From Arthrobacter mangrovi (GTDB lineage: Bacteria > Actinomycetota > Actinomycetes > Actinomycetales > Micrococcaceae), in assembly GCF_026011795.1 (NCBI RefSeq), contig NZ_BRVS01000004.1, forward strand, positions 354,262 through 418,261: DNA of 64,000 nucleotides, in the 5' to 3' direction. The notes beneath the pieces were generated by a model. That model worked only from the letters and a program-made list of their open reading frames with translations, had not been told where the DNA came from and ran no database searches. Every line of letters begins with the position of its first letter. Position 1 is the first letter of the stretch. A program made the position numbers and the translations under genes. Of this stretch, positions 54,074-64,000 are shown in pieces.

Positions 54074-54564
54074 GCGTCAAAGCAGTGCTGGCGCTGGGCA
54101 GCAACCTCGGCGAACGCAGCGATACCCTCTCCCATGCGGTGGCTGACCTCGTCGATACTCCGCGCGTGCGCCTCTGCGCCGTGTCGCCCGTGGTGCAGAC
54201 CAAGTCCGTTGGCGGGCCGGCGGACCAGCCGGACTACCTGAACATGGTGATCGAGGTGGAAACGGACCTCGGACCCTGGGAACTGCTGGCGCACTGCCAG
54301 GCGGTCGAGAACAAGCACCACCGCACGCGCGAAGTGCGCTGGGGGCCGCGTACGCTGGACGTAGATATCATCACGTACGGGGACCTGACCATGGATGAGC
54401 CGACCCTGACCATCCCGCATCCGAGGGCGCACGAGCGGGCATTCGTGCTGCAGCCGTGGGCCTGGATGGACTCGCACGCCACCTTGGCCGGGGTGCCGGT
54501 CGGGGAACTGGCCGCGGCTGCCGAAGACCTTGACGGTCTGGCGCCCTTCGAACCGGGACGTTGA
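54070..54564 (+). CDS. folK: 6-hydroxymethyl-dihydropterin pyrophosphokinase
   Basis: 164 residues. ALGSNLGERSDTL opens the enzyme; the ATP/Mg site is VRWGPRTLDVDIITYG, and IPHPRAHERAFVLQPWAWM closes it. It donates pyrophosphate from ATP to hydroxymethyl-dihydropterin for FolP. It starts in the folB stop, so the two are coupled. DUF3180 follows 26 bases later. Confidence 0.96.
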   Translation: MSVKAVLALGSNLGERSDTLSHAVADLVDTPRVRLCAVSPVVQTKSVGGPADQPDYLNMVIEVETDLGPWELLAHCQAVENKHHRTREVRWGPRTLDVDIITYGDLTMDEPTLTIPHPRAHERAFVLQPWAWMDSHATLAGVPVGELAAAAEDLDGLAPFEPGR

Positions 54565-54590
54565 CAGCGAGCTAAGGGGGCACGGGGATT

Positions 54591-55088
54591 GTGAGGACCA
54601 TCAAGTACAGCTGGCTGGCAATCATTGCCCTCTGTGCCGGCGTGCTGGGCTGGCTGGCCAACCTGCTGGCCATCCGGAACGGGCTCCCCGTGCCGGTCCT
54701 GCACCTTAGCTCCCTGGCGACGATGGGCGCCGTCGTCCTCTTTACCCTGATCCTCGGCCTGAAGGTGCGCAGCTGGCGCAACGGCAAACGCGAGAAGCCG
54801 CTGGACCCGATCCTCGCCGCGCGCACCCTGGTCCTTGCGCAGGCCTGCGCCTATGCCGGTTCCCTGCTGCTCGGCTGGCACGCCGGGATCATGGTGGACC
54901 AGCTCGTGCTGCTGTCCTTCCGCCCCGCGTCAGAGGTGTTCCTGCAGGTGCTGGCCATGATGGGCGGCGGCCTGGTCATGGTCGTCGTCGGGCTGGTCGT
55001 CGAGCGGTTCTGCAAGCTGCCTCCCGAGGACCCGGAGGCGTCGGAGCGGGAGCGCGGGCGGGCCGAAGGGGAGGGGGAGTATGCGTAG
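54591..55088 (+). CDS. DUF3180 membrane protein
   Basis: 165 residues with about four membrane segments (about 8-28, 38-58, 82-100, 115-140) and an acidic C-terminal tail. The arrangement RTIKYSWLAIIALCAGVLGW, and the KPLDPILAARTLVLAQACAYAG loop, match DUF3180, a family found behind folK in many actinobacteria. Function unknown. GTG 54591 has GGGG sequence upstream. It overlaps the next gene by 8 bases. Confidence 0.88.
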   Translation: MRTIKYSWLAIIALCAGVLGWLANLLAIRNGLPVPVLHLSSLATMGAVVLFTLILGLKVRSWRNGKREKPLDPILAARTLVLAQACAYAGSLLLGWHAGIMVDQLVLLSFRPASEVFLQVLAMMGGGLVMVVVGLVVERFCKLPPEDPEASERERGRAEGEGEYA

Positions 55089-55593
55089 CGAGCCCATCGA
55101 CCCGGACGGGATCAGCTGGATCCGCGTCTCGCCCAAGTTCATCACCGTGCAGCTGATCGGCTGGGCGGTCGGCACGGTCATTGCCGTCGCGGTGGCCAGC
55201 GTGCCGCTGGCGCTCCTGCTGACCGAAGTGTGGCCGGGCTTCCCGGCCTGGCTGGCGTGGACCTTCAGCACAGGAACCCTGCTGGTCAGTCTGTGGATGG
55301 GCGTGCTGATCCCGCGCCAGGTACGGTCCATCGGTTACGCCGAGCGGGACGAGGACCTGCTGATCCGCCGCGGCATCTTCTTCCAGCGCGTCATGGTGGT
55401 GCCGTACGGCCGGATGCAGTACGTGGACGTCGCCGTCGGCCCGCTGGAGCGCGCCTTCGGCCTCGCCTCGGTGAAGCTGCATACCGCGTCGCCGCAGACC
55501 AACGCGGCCATTCCGGGAGTGCCGGCCGCCGAGGCCGCCCGATTGCGCGAGCAGCTATCGGCGCGAGGACAGGCAAGGCTGGCCGGGCTGTGA
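55081..55593 (+). CDS. bPH2 (YdbS-like) membrane protein
   Basis: 170 residues. Two membrane segments (about 22-45 and 57-75) precede a bacterial PH-like domain: RRGIFFQRVMVVPYGRMQYVDVAVGPLERAFGLASVKLHTAS is the bPH2/DUF304 core, where the basic strand and the turn before AFGLA are conserved. Its partner is the next gene, overlapping by 4 bases, as in the YdbS/YdbT pair of Bacillus. These proteins have been linked to envelope stress and protection against some bacteriocins in Bacillus; a role here is not established. Confidence 0.85.
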   Translation: MRSEPIDPDGISWIRVSPKFITVQLIGWAVGTVIAVAVASVPLALLLTEVWPGFPAWLAWTFSTGTLLVSLWMGVLIPRQVRSIGYAERDEDLLIRRGIFFQRVMVVPYGRMQYVDVAVGPLERAFGLASVKLHTASPQTNAAIPGVPAAEAARLREQLSARGQARLAGL

Positions 55594-57209
55594 CCGGGCC
55601 GCTGGGACCGGGACCCGAGGTCCCGGCGTCGGCCGGTCCCACCCGGGACGTCCCGCTGGTGCCGGACCACGAAGACAGCTGGCACCGGGTCCATCCGATC
55701 TCGCCGCTGGTGCGGGGCTGGCTGGCGCTGGCCGCCCTCGCCTACTTCTTCGGGCGCGACTGGTTCGAGTCCATCTTCAGGGGCGAACCGCTCTGGCTGC
55801 TCGCCGAGGGCCGCGGCTTCGTGGCCGCCGCCATCCTCCTCGGAGTCCTGCTGCTGCTGGTCGGCGGTTTCCTGACGTCCTGGTGGTTCACGCGCTACCA
55901 GGTGACGCAGGAACACGTGCGGGTCAACTCCGGCATCCTGTTCCGCCAGCACCGCCAGGCGAGGCTGGACCGCGTGCAGGCCATCGACGTCATCCAGCCG
56001 CTGCTCGGGCGGATCTTCGGGCTGGCGGAACTGAAGTTCGAAGTGGCCGACGCCGGCGAATCGGCCGTGCGGCTGGCCTACCTCCCGCTCGCCTCGGCGC
56101 AGCAGCTGCGGGCCACGATTTTGGCCCGGGCTTCCGGGGCGGAGGCCGATCCGGAGCATCCCGACCAGATCCTCGAGGCGCCGGAACACCCGGTGCTGGC
56201 GATTCCCGCCCCCCGAGTCGTTGGTGCCGCGCTGCTTTCCGGGTCAACGGTCGCACTTGCCATCATGGTCCTGGTCATCGGCACAGGCCTCTTCGTGGGC
56301 CATGCCCTGGACTGGAGCAGCAGCGGCGTGATCCTGTCCGCCCTGGTGCCCGGACTGATCGCCGTGTTCGCCGGCTACTGGAGCGTGTTCTCCACGGCAT
56401 ACAATTTCCGCGCCGCCGTTTCCCCGGATGGCATCCGGCTGCGCTACGGCCTGCTGGAGACGCGGGCGCAGACCGTGCCGCCCGGGCGCGTCCAGGCCGT
56501 CGCCGTCACGCAGCCGCTGCTCTGGCGGTTCAAGGACTGGTACCGCATCAAGGTCAACGTGGCCGGGTACGGTGTCAGCGCGGAGAATGCCGGCGCGCGC
56601 ACCACGCTGCTGCCCGTCGGCAGGCGCGAGGACGTGATGCAGATGCTCGCCCTCGTGCTGCCGGACCCCGGAACCGAGGATCCGTTCGGCGTCTTCGGCG
56701 CAGGCCTTGCAGGCAAGGATAACGACGGCGGCTTCGTCACCTCCCCGCGCCGGGTGCGGTGGCTGTCCTTCCTCACCTGGCGGCGCAACGGCTTCGCCGT
56801 CACCCGGACGGCACTGCTGGCCCGCTCGGGACGGCTGTGGCGCAGCCTCGCCGTGGTGCCGCATGAACGAACCCAGTCGATGGCCCTGCACCAAGGCCCG
56901 CTGGCCCGCCTGCTCAAGGTCGCGGACCTGCAACTGCACACCACCATGGGACCGGTCAGGCCTGTCGTGTACCAGATGGACATCGCGACGGCCCGCCGGC
57001 TCTTCGACGAACAGGCCGCGCGGGCGGCGGCCGCACGCCGGCACAGCCTTCCCGAGCGCTGGCTCGAGCACCAGCCTGAAGACCCGGGCGGGCCGGACCA
57101 TTCAGTGTTCCCGGGGCAGATGGAGCGAGGGGTCCGGCCGGACTCCCCGGACCGGCCGGACCAGCAGGCCGTCGGCCTCGGCGGACAGGAGCAGGATGAA
57201 CAGCACTAA
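55590..57209 (+). CDS. Three-domain bPH (YdbT-like) membrane protein
   Basis: 539 residues. Four membrane segments come in two pairs (about 45-100 and 210-270). Three bPH2 units can be seen: one around residues 105-150 (VNSGILFRQHRQARLDRVQ), one near 290-335 (YGLLETRAQTVPPGRVQAV) and one around 410-460 (ARSGRLWRSLAVVPHERTQ). The C-terminal ~60 residues are Gly/Pro/Asp-rich. GTG 55590 overlaps the stop of the small bPH gene (GTGA). The pair lies between the folate genes and panC. No enzyme motif is present. Confidence 0.85.
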   Translation: MTGPLGPGPEVPASAGPTRDVPLVPDHEDSWHRVHPISPLVRGWLALAALAYFFGRDWFESIFRGEPLWLLAEGRGFVAAAILLGVLLLLVGGFLTSWWFTRYQVTQEHVRVNSGILFRQHRQARLDRVQAIDVIQPLLGRIFGLAELKFEVADAGESAVRLAYLPLASAQQLRATILARASGAEADPEHPDQILEAPEHPVLAIPAPRVVGAALLSGSTVALAIMVLVIGTGLFVGHALDWSSSGVILSALVPGLIAVFAGYWSVFSTAYNFRAAVSPDGIRLRYGLLETRAQTVPPGRVQAVAVTQPLLWRFKDWYRIKVNVAGYGVSAENAGARTTLLPVGRREDVMQMLALVLPDPGTEDPFGVFGAGLAGKDNDGGFVTSPRRVRWLSFLTWRRNGFAVTRTALLARSGRLWRSLAVVPHERTQSMALHQGPLARLLKVADLQLHTTMGPVRPVVYQMDIATARRLFDEQAARAAAARRHSLPERWLEHQPEDPGGPDHSVFPGQMERGVRPDSPDRPDQQAVGLGGQEQDEQH

Positions 57210-58113
57210 ACCGGGACGACTAGGCATCGGAGTAATCGGCGCCGGCAAGGTCGGCGCCGTCCTCGGGGCTGCCCTGCGCGCCGCGGGGCACGCCGTCGTC
57301 GGTGTTTCCGCCGTGTCCGAGGACAGCCGCGAACGGGCGGAACTCCTGCTTCCCGGAGTGCCGGTGCTGGAGATTCCCGACATAGCCGAGCGGGCCGAGC
57401 TGGTGCTGCTCGCGGTACCGGACGATGCCCTGCCGGAGCTGGTGGCCGGACTGGCGGAGACCGGCGCCTGGCAGCCGGGCCAGCTGATCGCGCACACCTC
57501 GGGCCGCCACGGTGTCGATGTGCTCGCGCCGGCCCGGGCGAAGGGCGCGATCGGCCTGGCCATCCACCCGGCCATGACATTCACCGGCATGAGCCTGGAC
57601 CTGACCCGGCTCACCGACTGCGCCTTCGGCGTGACCGCTCCGGCCACAATGCTGCCGATCGCGCAGGCCCTGGTCGTGGAGATGGGCGGCGAACCCATCG
57701 TGATCGAGGAGCAGGACCGGCCGCTCTACCATGCGGCCCTCGCCCATGCGTCGAACCATCTGGTTACCATTGCCGCGCAGTCGGCGCAGTTGTTGCGCAG
57801 CGCCGGTGTGGAACGGCCGGACCGCCTGCTAAGCGCCCTGATGCGGGCTTCCCTCGAGAATGCCCTGGCCGCGGGCGAGGCGGCGTTGACCGGCCCGGTG
57901 GCCCGGGGCGACGTCGGCACGGTGCTGGCGCATCGACAGGCGCTGCTCGATTACGAGCTCGAGCACACCGGGACGGACATCCGCCAAACCTACGAAGAGC
58001 TGGCCAGGGCCACTGCAAAGCGGGCGCTGGCCCGCGGGCGGCTGAAGGAAGGCCAGGCGGCGCAGATCCTCGACATCCTCAACCCCCAGACCCCTCCGAA
58101 GGAAGAAAAGTGA
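57196..58113 (+). CDS. Rossmann-like/DUF2520 dehydrogenase-like protein
   Basis: 305 residues. [23 protein letters not shown] is an NAD(P)-binding Rossmann start; the C-terminal half has HPAMTFTGM and [21 protein letters not shown], which mark the DUF2520 family, related to ketopantoate reductase and pyrroline-carboxylate reductase. It always seems to sit next to panC in actinobacteria, so a role in pantothenate synthesis (ketopantoate reduction) is tempting but unproven. ATG 57196 lies inside the 3' end of the bPH gene with AGGAGCAGG upstream; panC overlaps its stop by 4 bases. Confidence 0.85.
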   Translation: MNSTKPGRLGIGVIGAGKVGAVLGAALRAAGHAVVGVSAVSEDSRERAELLLPGVPVLEIPDIAERAELVLLAVPDDALPELVAGLAETGAWQPGQLIAHTSGRHGVDVLAPARAKGAIGLAIHPAMTFTGMSLDLTRLTDCAFGVTAPATMLPIAQALVVEMGGEPIVIEEQDRPLYHAALAHASNHLVTIAAQSAQLLRSAGVERPDRLLSALMRASLENALAAGEAALTGPVARGDVGTVLAHRQALLDYELEHTGTDIRQTYEELARATAKRALARGRLKEGQAAQILDILNPQTPPKEEK

Positions 58114-59015
58114 CCCGCAGACCGCTCCTGGCCCGCACCTATGCCGAACTGAATGCCGCCAGTGCAGAGCTGCTGGGCAGGGCAGCGGCATCCCACCACG
58201 CCGGGCACACGAGCCTGGGACTGGTCCCGACCATGGGGGCGCTGCACGAGGGCCACGCCGCCCTGGTGAGGAGCGCGCGCGAGGCGAACGACGTCGTCGT
58301 TGTTTCCATCTTCGTGAACCCCCTCCAGTTCGGCGAGGCCGCGGACCTGGAGCGCTACCCGCGGAACCTGGAGGCCGACCTGGACCTGCTGGCCGCCTGC
58401 GGAGCGGACGTCGCGTTCGCTCCTTCGTCGGAGGAGGTGTACCCCGGTGGCGAGCCGATGGTGCGGATCTCTTCGGGAGCGCTGGGTGCCAAATTCGAGG
58501 GCGCCTCCCGGCCGGGACATTTCGACGGCGCCCTCACCGTGGTCGCCAAACTGCTGCACTACGGACTGCCTCCGGTGCCCGCGGACTACCGGGCGTACTT
58601 CGGTCAGAAGGACGCCCAGCAGCTGGCCCTGGTCCGCAGGATGGCCGCGGACCTGGACTTCCCCGTGGAGATCGTCGGCGTGCCGACGGTGCGGGATGCC
58701 GACGGGCTGGCACTCTCCAGCCGCAACCGGTTCCTCGCTCCCGAGCAGCGCACCGCGGCTCTCGTGCTCTACCGCAGCCTGAGCTATCTGCAGGAGCAGG
58801 CGGACCGCCACGAGCCTCTCGACCTGGAGGGCGCGTTGGCGATGATCCGCTCGGTCCGGCAGGTCGACCTGGACTATCTTGAGGTCGTCGACCCGGACAG
58901 CCTCGAGCCGCTGGCCTTCAACTGCCAGGACACGCCGTTCACCGGTGAAGCGCTGGCCTTGATCGCCGCGCGGGTCGGCGACGTGCGGCTGATCGACAAC
59001 GTCAGACTGGGCTGA
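58110..59015 (+). CDS. panC: Pantothenate synthetase
   Basis: 301 residues. It ligates pantoate and beta-alanine with [19 protein letters not shown] has the HxGH motif, [18 protein letters not shown] binds substrate, and the KMSKS-like region is near [10 protein letters not shown], with [12 protein letters not shown] 58110 overlaps the stop of the Rossmann gene. No panD or panB is in the window. Confidence 0.96.
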   Translation: MTRRPLLARTYAELNAASAELLGRAAASHHAGHTSLGLVPTMGALHEGHAALVRSAREANDVVVVSIFVNPLQFGEAADLERYPRNLEADLDLLAACGADVAFAPSSEEVYPGGEPMVRISSGALGAKFEGASRPGHFDGALTVVAKLLHYGLPPVPADYRAYFGQKDAQQLALVRRMAADLDFPVEIVGVPTVRDADGLALSSRNRFLAPEQRTAALVLYRSLSYLQEQADRHEPLDLEGALAMIRSVRQVDLDYLEVVDPDSLEPLAFNCQDTPFTGEALALIAARVGDVRLIDNVRLG

Positions 59016-59049
59016 CCGGCCCAAATAGGACGCTGCCAAACACACCCGG

Positions 59050-59055
59050 TACCCT
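59050..59055 (+). promoter_or_regulatory. -10 box for a leaderless lysS transcript
   Basis: TACCCT ends 8 bases before GTG 59064, within an inverted repeat CGGTAC...GTACCG (59048-59065) and the same CGGTACCCTTA string as in front of serS. Confidence 0.45.
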
Positions 59056-59063
59056 TAAGTACC

Positions 59064-60575
59064 GTGACCACACATAACCCCCCCACCCCTTCCGCGGAGC
59101 CAACCGACGTTTCCGAGCAGATGCGCGTGCGCATGGACAAGCGCGCCAAGCTGGTTCAGGACGGGGCGGACCCCTATCCCGTCGGCGTGGAGCGGACCCA
59201 CTCGCTGAGCGAAATCCGGGAGAAGCACGGTCACCTCGAGGCTGACGAAACCACCGGCGACATCGTCGGCGTGGCCGGACGCGTGGTCTTCGTGCGCAAC
59301 ACCGGCAAGCTCTGCTTCGCGACGCTGCAGGAGGGCAATGGCACCCGGCTGCAGGCGATGCTGTCCCTGGCGAATGTGGGCGAGGAACAACTGGCCGCGT
59401 GGAAGCACCTGGTGGACCTGGGCGACCACGTCTTCATCCGCGGCGAGGTCATCTCTTCCAAGCGCGGCGAGCTTTCCGTCATGGCCGAATCCTGGTCCAT
59501 GGTCTCGAAGGCGCTGCGGCCGATGCCCGTGCTGCACGCGGACCTGAATGAGGAGACCCGGGTCCGCCAGCGCTACCTGGACCTCATGGTCCGCGACGAG
59601 GCGCGCGAGATGGTCTACACCCGGGCGTCGGTGATCCGGTCGATCCGCGACACGCTGCATAGCCGCGGCTACGTCGAAGTCGAGACGCCGATACTGCAGC
59701 TCGTGCACGGCGGTGCCGCCGCGCGCCCGTTCGAGACGCACCTGAATGCCTTCGACCAGAAAATGACGCTGCGCATCGCCACGGAGCTTTACCTGAAGCG
59801 CGCCGTGGTCGGCGGCATCGACCGGGTATTCGAGATTGGCCGGATCTTCCGCAATGAAGGTGTTGATTCCACCCACAGCCCGGAATTCACCACGCTGGAA
59901 AGCTACGAAGCATATGCCGACCAATTCGTCATGGCCGATCGCATGAAGGAAATGATGCTCAATGTGGCGGACGAACTCGGCACACGGATCATCGAAACCG
60001 AGAACGGGACGATTGACCTGAACGGCGAATGGAAGTGGCTCGGAGTTTATCCGGGTCTCTCCGAAGCTGTCGGAATTGAAATCACGCCGGAAACCAGCGG
60101 TGCAGTGCTTCGGGAAATAGCCCGGAAGCACGGCCTGAAGACGGAGCCCCAGTGGGACCGGCAGAAGCTGGTTATTGAACTGTTCGGGGAAATCGTCGAA
60201 CCGCAGCTGATCCAGCCGACCTTCGTTTACGATTACCCGCCGGCAGCCCAGCCGCTGGCCCGCGCGCACCGGAGCGAGCCGGGACTGATCGAGGCCTGGG
60301 ACCTGATCATTGGCGGAATGGAACGCGGAACGGCCTTCAGCGAGCTGATCGACCCCGTCGTCCAGCGGGAGCGGCTTACCGAGCAATCGCGCAAGGCTGC
60401 GTCCGGCGACCATGAGGCCATGCAGCTGGATGAGGACTTTTTGCGGGCGCTCGAGTACGGTGCGCCGCCGATGGGCGGCATCGGCCTGGGAATCGACCGG
60501 CTGGTCATGTTGTTTACGCAGACAGGGATCCGGGAGACGATCCTCTTCCCGCTGCTGAAACCTGAATTGGGATAA
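59064..60575 (+). CDS. lysS: Lysyl-tRNA synthetase, class II
   Basis: 503 residues. The N-terminal OB-fold anticodon domain (about 60-175: VAGRVVFVRNTGKLCFATLQEG) precedes the class II core with motif 2 FRNEGVDSTHSPEFTTLE and motif 3 GGIGLGIDRLVML. The RQRYLDLMV motif-1 region is typical. One unusual point: the part from about 59850 to 60250 uses more A and T at third positions than its surroundings. GTG 59064 lies behind a leaderless-type -10 box. The next small gene starts 2 bases after its stop. Confidence 0.96.
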   Translation: MTTHNPPTPSAEPTDVSEQMRVRMDKRAKLVQDGADPYPVGVERTHSLSEIREKHGHLEADETTGDIVGVAGRVVFVRNTGKLCFATLQEGNGTRLQAMLSLANVGEEQLAAWKHLVDLGDHVFIRGEVISSKRGELSVMAESWSMVSKALRPMPVLHADLNEETRVRQRYLDLMVRDEAREMVYTRASVIRSIRDTLHSRGYVEVETPILQLVHGGAAARPFETHLNAFDQKMTLRIATELYLKRAVVGGIDRVFEIGRIFRNEGVDSTHSPEFTTLESYEAYADQFVMADRMKEMMLNVADELGTRIIETENGTIDLNGEWKWLGVYPGLSEAVGIEITPETSGAVLREIARKHGLKTEPQWDRQKLVIELFGEIVEPQLIQPTFVYDYPPAAQPLARAHRSEPGLIEAWDLIIGGMERGTAFSELIDPVVQRERLTEQSRKAASGDHEAMQLDEDFLRALEYGAPPMGGIGLGIDRLVMLFTQTGIRETILFPLLKPELG

Positions 60576-60577
60576 CG

Positions 60578-60721
60578 ATGGAATACCTATGGGTGCTGGC
60601 CCCCTCCACCGGCGTGGGCCTTATTTTCTACTTTGCCATGAAGGCAGTCTTCAACGCGGACCGGAAAGAACGCGAAGCGCTGGCCGAGGCCGAGCGTGAA
60701 GCCGCGGGCGGAGCCGAATAG
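60578..60721 (+). CDS. 47-residue membrane-anchored protein behind lysS
   Basis: MEYLWVLAPSTGVGLIFYFA begins a single membrane segment (about 4-23), followed by KAVFNADRKEREALAEAERE, a charged amphipathic helix, ending AAGGAE. ATG 60578 is 2 bases after the lysS stop, so it would be translated by coupling. A small gene of this kind commonly follows lysS in Arthrobacter-like genomes in my recollection. No function is known. A terminator-like hairpin follows 24 bases on. Confidence 0.7.
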   Translation: MEYLWVLAPSTGVGLIFYFAMKAVFNADRKEREALAEAEREAAGGAE

Positions 60722-60745
60722 GGCAATAATCGGCATTTGGATTAT

Positions 60746-60772
60746 GGGGTTGGCATTCAAGCCGGCCCCTTA
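60746..60772 (+). terminator. Terminator-like hairpin after the lysS unit
   Basis: GGGGTTGGC (60746-60754) pairs with GCCGGCCCC (60761-60769), a 9-bp stem using two G-U pairs, followed by TTAAT. Confidence 0.45.
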
Positions 60773-60857
60773 ATCCGTTAACTGGCCCTGCCGCAGGTTC
60801 GCTGGTTCCGGTTACGCCTCGGCTGAATCCACAAAGCCATGCCGTATGTTGCGCCCA

Positions 60858-60899
60858 ATTGCCCGATTAGGCAATAATCAAATTGGTTTGGGGAAACCA
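60858..60899 (+). promoter_or_regulatory. AT-rich lsr2 leader with two inverted repeats
   Basis: ATTGCC-CGATTA-GGCAAT (60858-60875) and TGGTTT-GGGG-AAACCA (60884-60899) lie in a 215-base AT-rich spacer (60722-60936) before lsr2. The 10-mer GGCAATAATC occurs at 60722 and at 60870. The AT-richness fits autorepression by Lsr2; the hairpins could act in RNA. Both are inferences. Confidence 0.4.
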
Positions 60900-60936
60900 G
60901 GGGGATTTTAGAAAGCTCACAATTAAAGGAGCCACC

Positions 60937-61269
60937 GTGGCGCAGGAAGTAAAAGTAATTCTCGTTGACGACCTCGAAGGCGGGACTGCGGATGAAACGG
61001 TGCGTTTCTCCCTGGACGGCAACAATTTCGAAATCGATCTTTCCACCGAACATGCACAGCAGCTCCGGGACGCGCTGCAGCCGTTTGTCTCAAAGGCGCG
61101 CAAGGCGCAGCCCCGTGGCGGTGCCAAGCTGAAGGCCGTCTCGTCCAGCCGCACCCAGGACGCCTCCGCCGTCCGGGCCTGGGCCCGGGAGAACGGGTAC
61201 ACCGTCAGTGACCGCGGCCGCGTGCAGTCGGAAATCCTCGAAGCCTACCGCCGCGCACACGGAGGCTGA
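60937..61269 (+). CDS. lsr2: Lsr2 nucleoid-associated silencing protein
   Basis: 110 residues. Lsr2 is the actinobacterial H-NS counterpart: it bridges AT-rich DNA and silences acquired genes. The N-terminal oligomerisation domain has VILVDDLEGGTADETVRF and FEIDLSTEHAQQLRDALQPF; a basic linker follows, and the C-terminal DNA-binding domain has the AT-minor-groove RGR at residues 93-95 (VSDRGRVQSEI). GTG 60937 follows AAAGGAGCCACC. An upstream in-frame GTG is possible but would precede the conserved MAQ. It lies between lysS and clpC, the usual place. Confidence 0.96.
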   Translation: MAQEVKVILVDDLEGGTADETVRFSLDGNNFEIDLSTEHAQQLRDALQPFVSKARKAQPRGGAKLKAVSSSRTQDASAVRAWARENGYTVSDRGRVQSEILEAYRRAHGG

Positions 61270-61375
61270 GCGGAACGTCACTCTTTAGCCGCGCATTATC
61301 CCTTCGGCGAACAGGCATCCCAATCGGAGGATCGGCACGTAGCATCAAAGTACGCAGTAGCTAGGAGTGTGCGAG

Positions 61376-63877
<2,502 letters not shown>

Positions 63878-63897
63878 GAATCATCTGGCTATTGCGT

Positions 63898-63940
63898 CAG
63901 CGAGGGCCCCGCCATATCGGCGGGGCCCTCGCTGCTTTTT
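63898..63940 (+). terminator. Rho-independent terminator of clpC
   Basis: AGCGAGGGCCCCGCC (63899-63913) pairs perfectly with 63919-63933 (GGCGGGGCCCTCGCT), a 15-bp stem with loop ATATC, then GCTTTTT. This is the clearest intrinsic terminator in the window. Confidence 0.92.
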
Positions 63941-64000
63941 GGGGTGGTTTTGGGGGTGTGGTGTGCGGGTTTGCGGTTTAGTGTGGGGGCGTGTAATGTT
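63941..64000 (+). other. G/T-rich strand-biased stretch at the window end
   Basis: The last 60 bases contain only G and T apart from a few A and C, with G-runs at 63941-63944, 63952-63956, 63967-63969 and 63985-63989. No gene is seen. The runs could form a G-quadruplex with long loops, but the stretch is cut by the window edge. Confidence 0.4.

Overview
The window is a stretch of high-G+C chromosome from an actinobacterium, most likely a member of the Micrococcaceae (Arthrobacter and relatives). The main evidence is the block dacB - zincin - tilS - hpt - ftsH - folE/P/B/K - DUF3180 - panC - lysS - lsr2 - clpC, together with Lsr2 itself, the Ku/LigD pair with LigD in POL-PE-LIG order, many GTG starts, and several TANNNT -10 boxes placed 6-8 bases before a start codon (leaderless-type promoters). 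No tRNA, rRNA, insertion sequence, prophage or CRISPR array was seen. Coding density is very high. The only gene-free stretch over 300 bases (23912-24295) holds a terminator-like hairpin and a SAM riboswitch.

Layout. 1-5.8 kb: the end of an SRPBCC protein; pstS without pstCAB beside it, behind a PHO-box-like repeat; a probably frameshifted small gene; a lipoprotein; an FAD oxidoreductase with a Rieske tail; an isochorismatase; DUF2630; and Ku. 5.8-16.8 kb: ligD, then central-carbon genes (phosphoketolase, LacI regulator, alpha/beta hydrolase, PfkB sugar kinase) and a translationally coupled HAD phosphatase - glycerophosphodiesterase - glycerate kinase run. 16.5-23.9 kb: small conserved genes, dodecin, an MHS-type transporter with a putative operator, uracil permease, phosphoglucomutase, and a MarR-hydrolase pair whose start codon lies inside a perfect 24-bp palindrome. 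24-30.2 kb: SAM riboswitch, then metF, metE, metY and metB. 30.2-32.3 kb: a divergent arsenic locus (arsR-aquaporin-arsC against arsI). 32.4-45.3 kb: DUF4190, POT transporter, amidase, UbiB-like kinase, peptidase E, rhodanese, pheA, diacylglycerol kinase, serS, a second HAD phosphatase behind a triple 11-bp repeat, a SatD-like HTH protein and ppa. 45.5-64 kb: the conserved cell-envelope, folate, pantothenate, translation and proteolysis block.

How the genes work together. metF makes 5-methyl-THF for metE, while metY/metB feed sulfur into homocysteine; the upstream SAM riboswitch would repress at least metF when SAM is plentiful. In the ars locus, ArsC reduces arsenate, the aquaporin is a plausible arsenite exit, ArsI would demethylate organoarsenicals, and ArsR would act on the shared intergenic repeats. 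Ku and LigD form the bacterial NHEJ pair. FolE, FolP, FolB and FolK cover most of dihydropteroate synthesis.

I do not see a plainly new multi-gene system. The best leads are regulatory: the MarR palindrome, the two PHO-box-like arrays, the leaderless promoters (two of which reuse the upstream stop codon as part of the -10 box), the inverted repeat before the MHS transporter, and the structured lsr2 leader. Leads of unknown function are the SatD-like HTH protein, the bPH pair and the 47-residue membrane protein behind lysS. All calls come from reading the sequence and recall of families; no database search was run.
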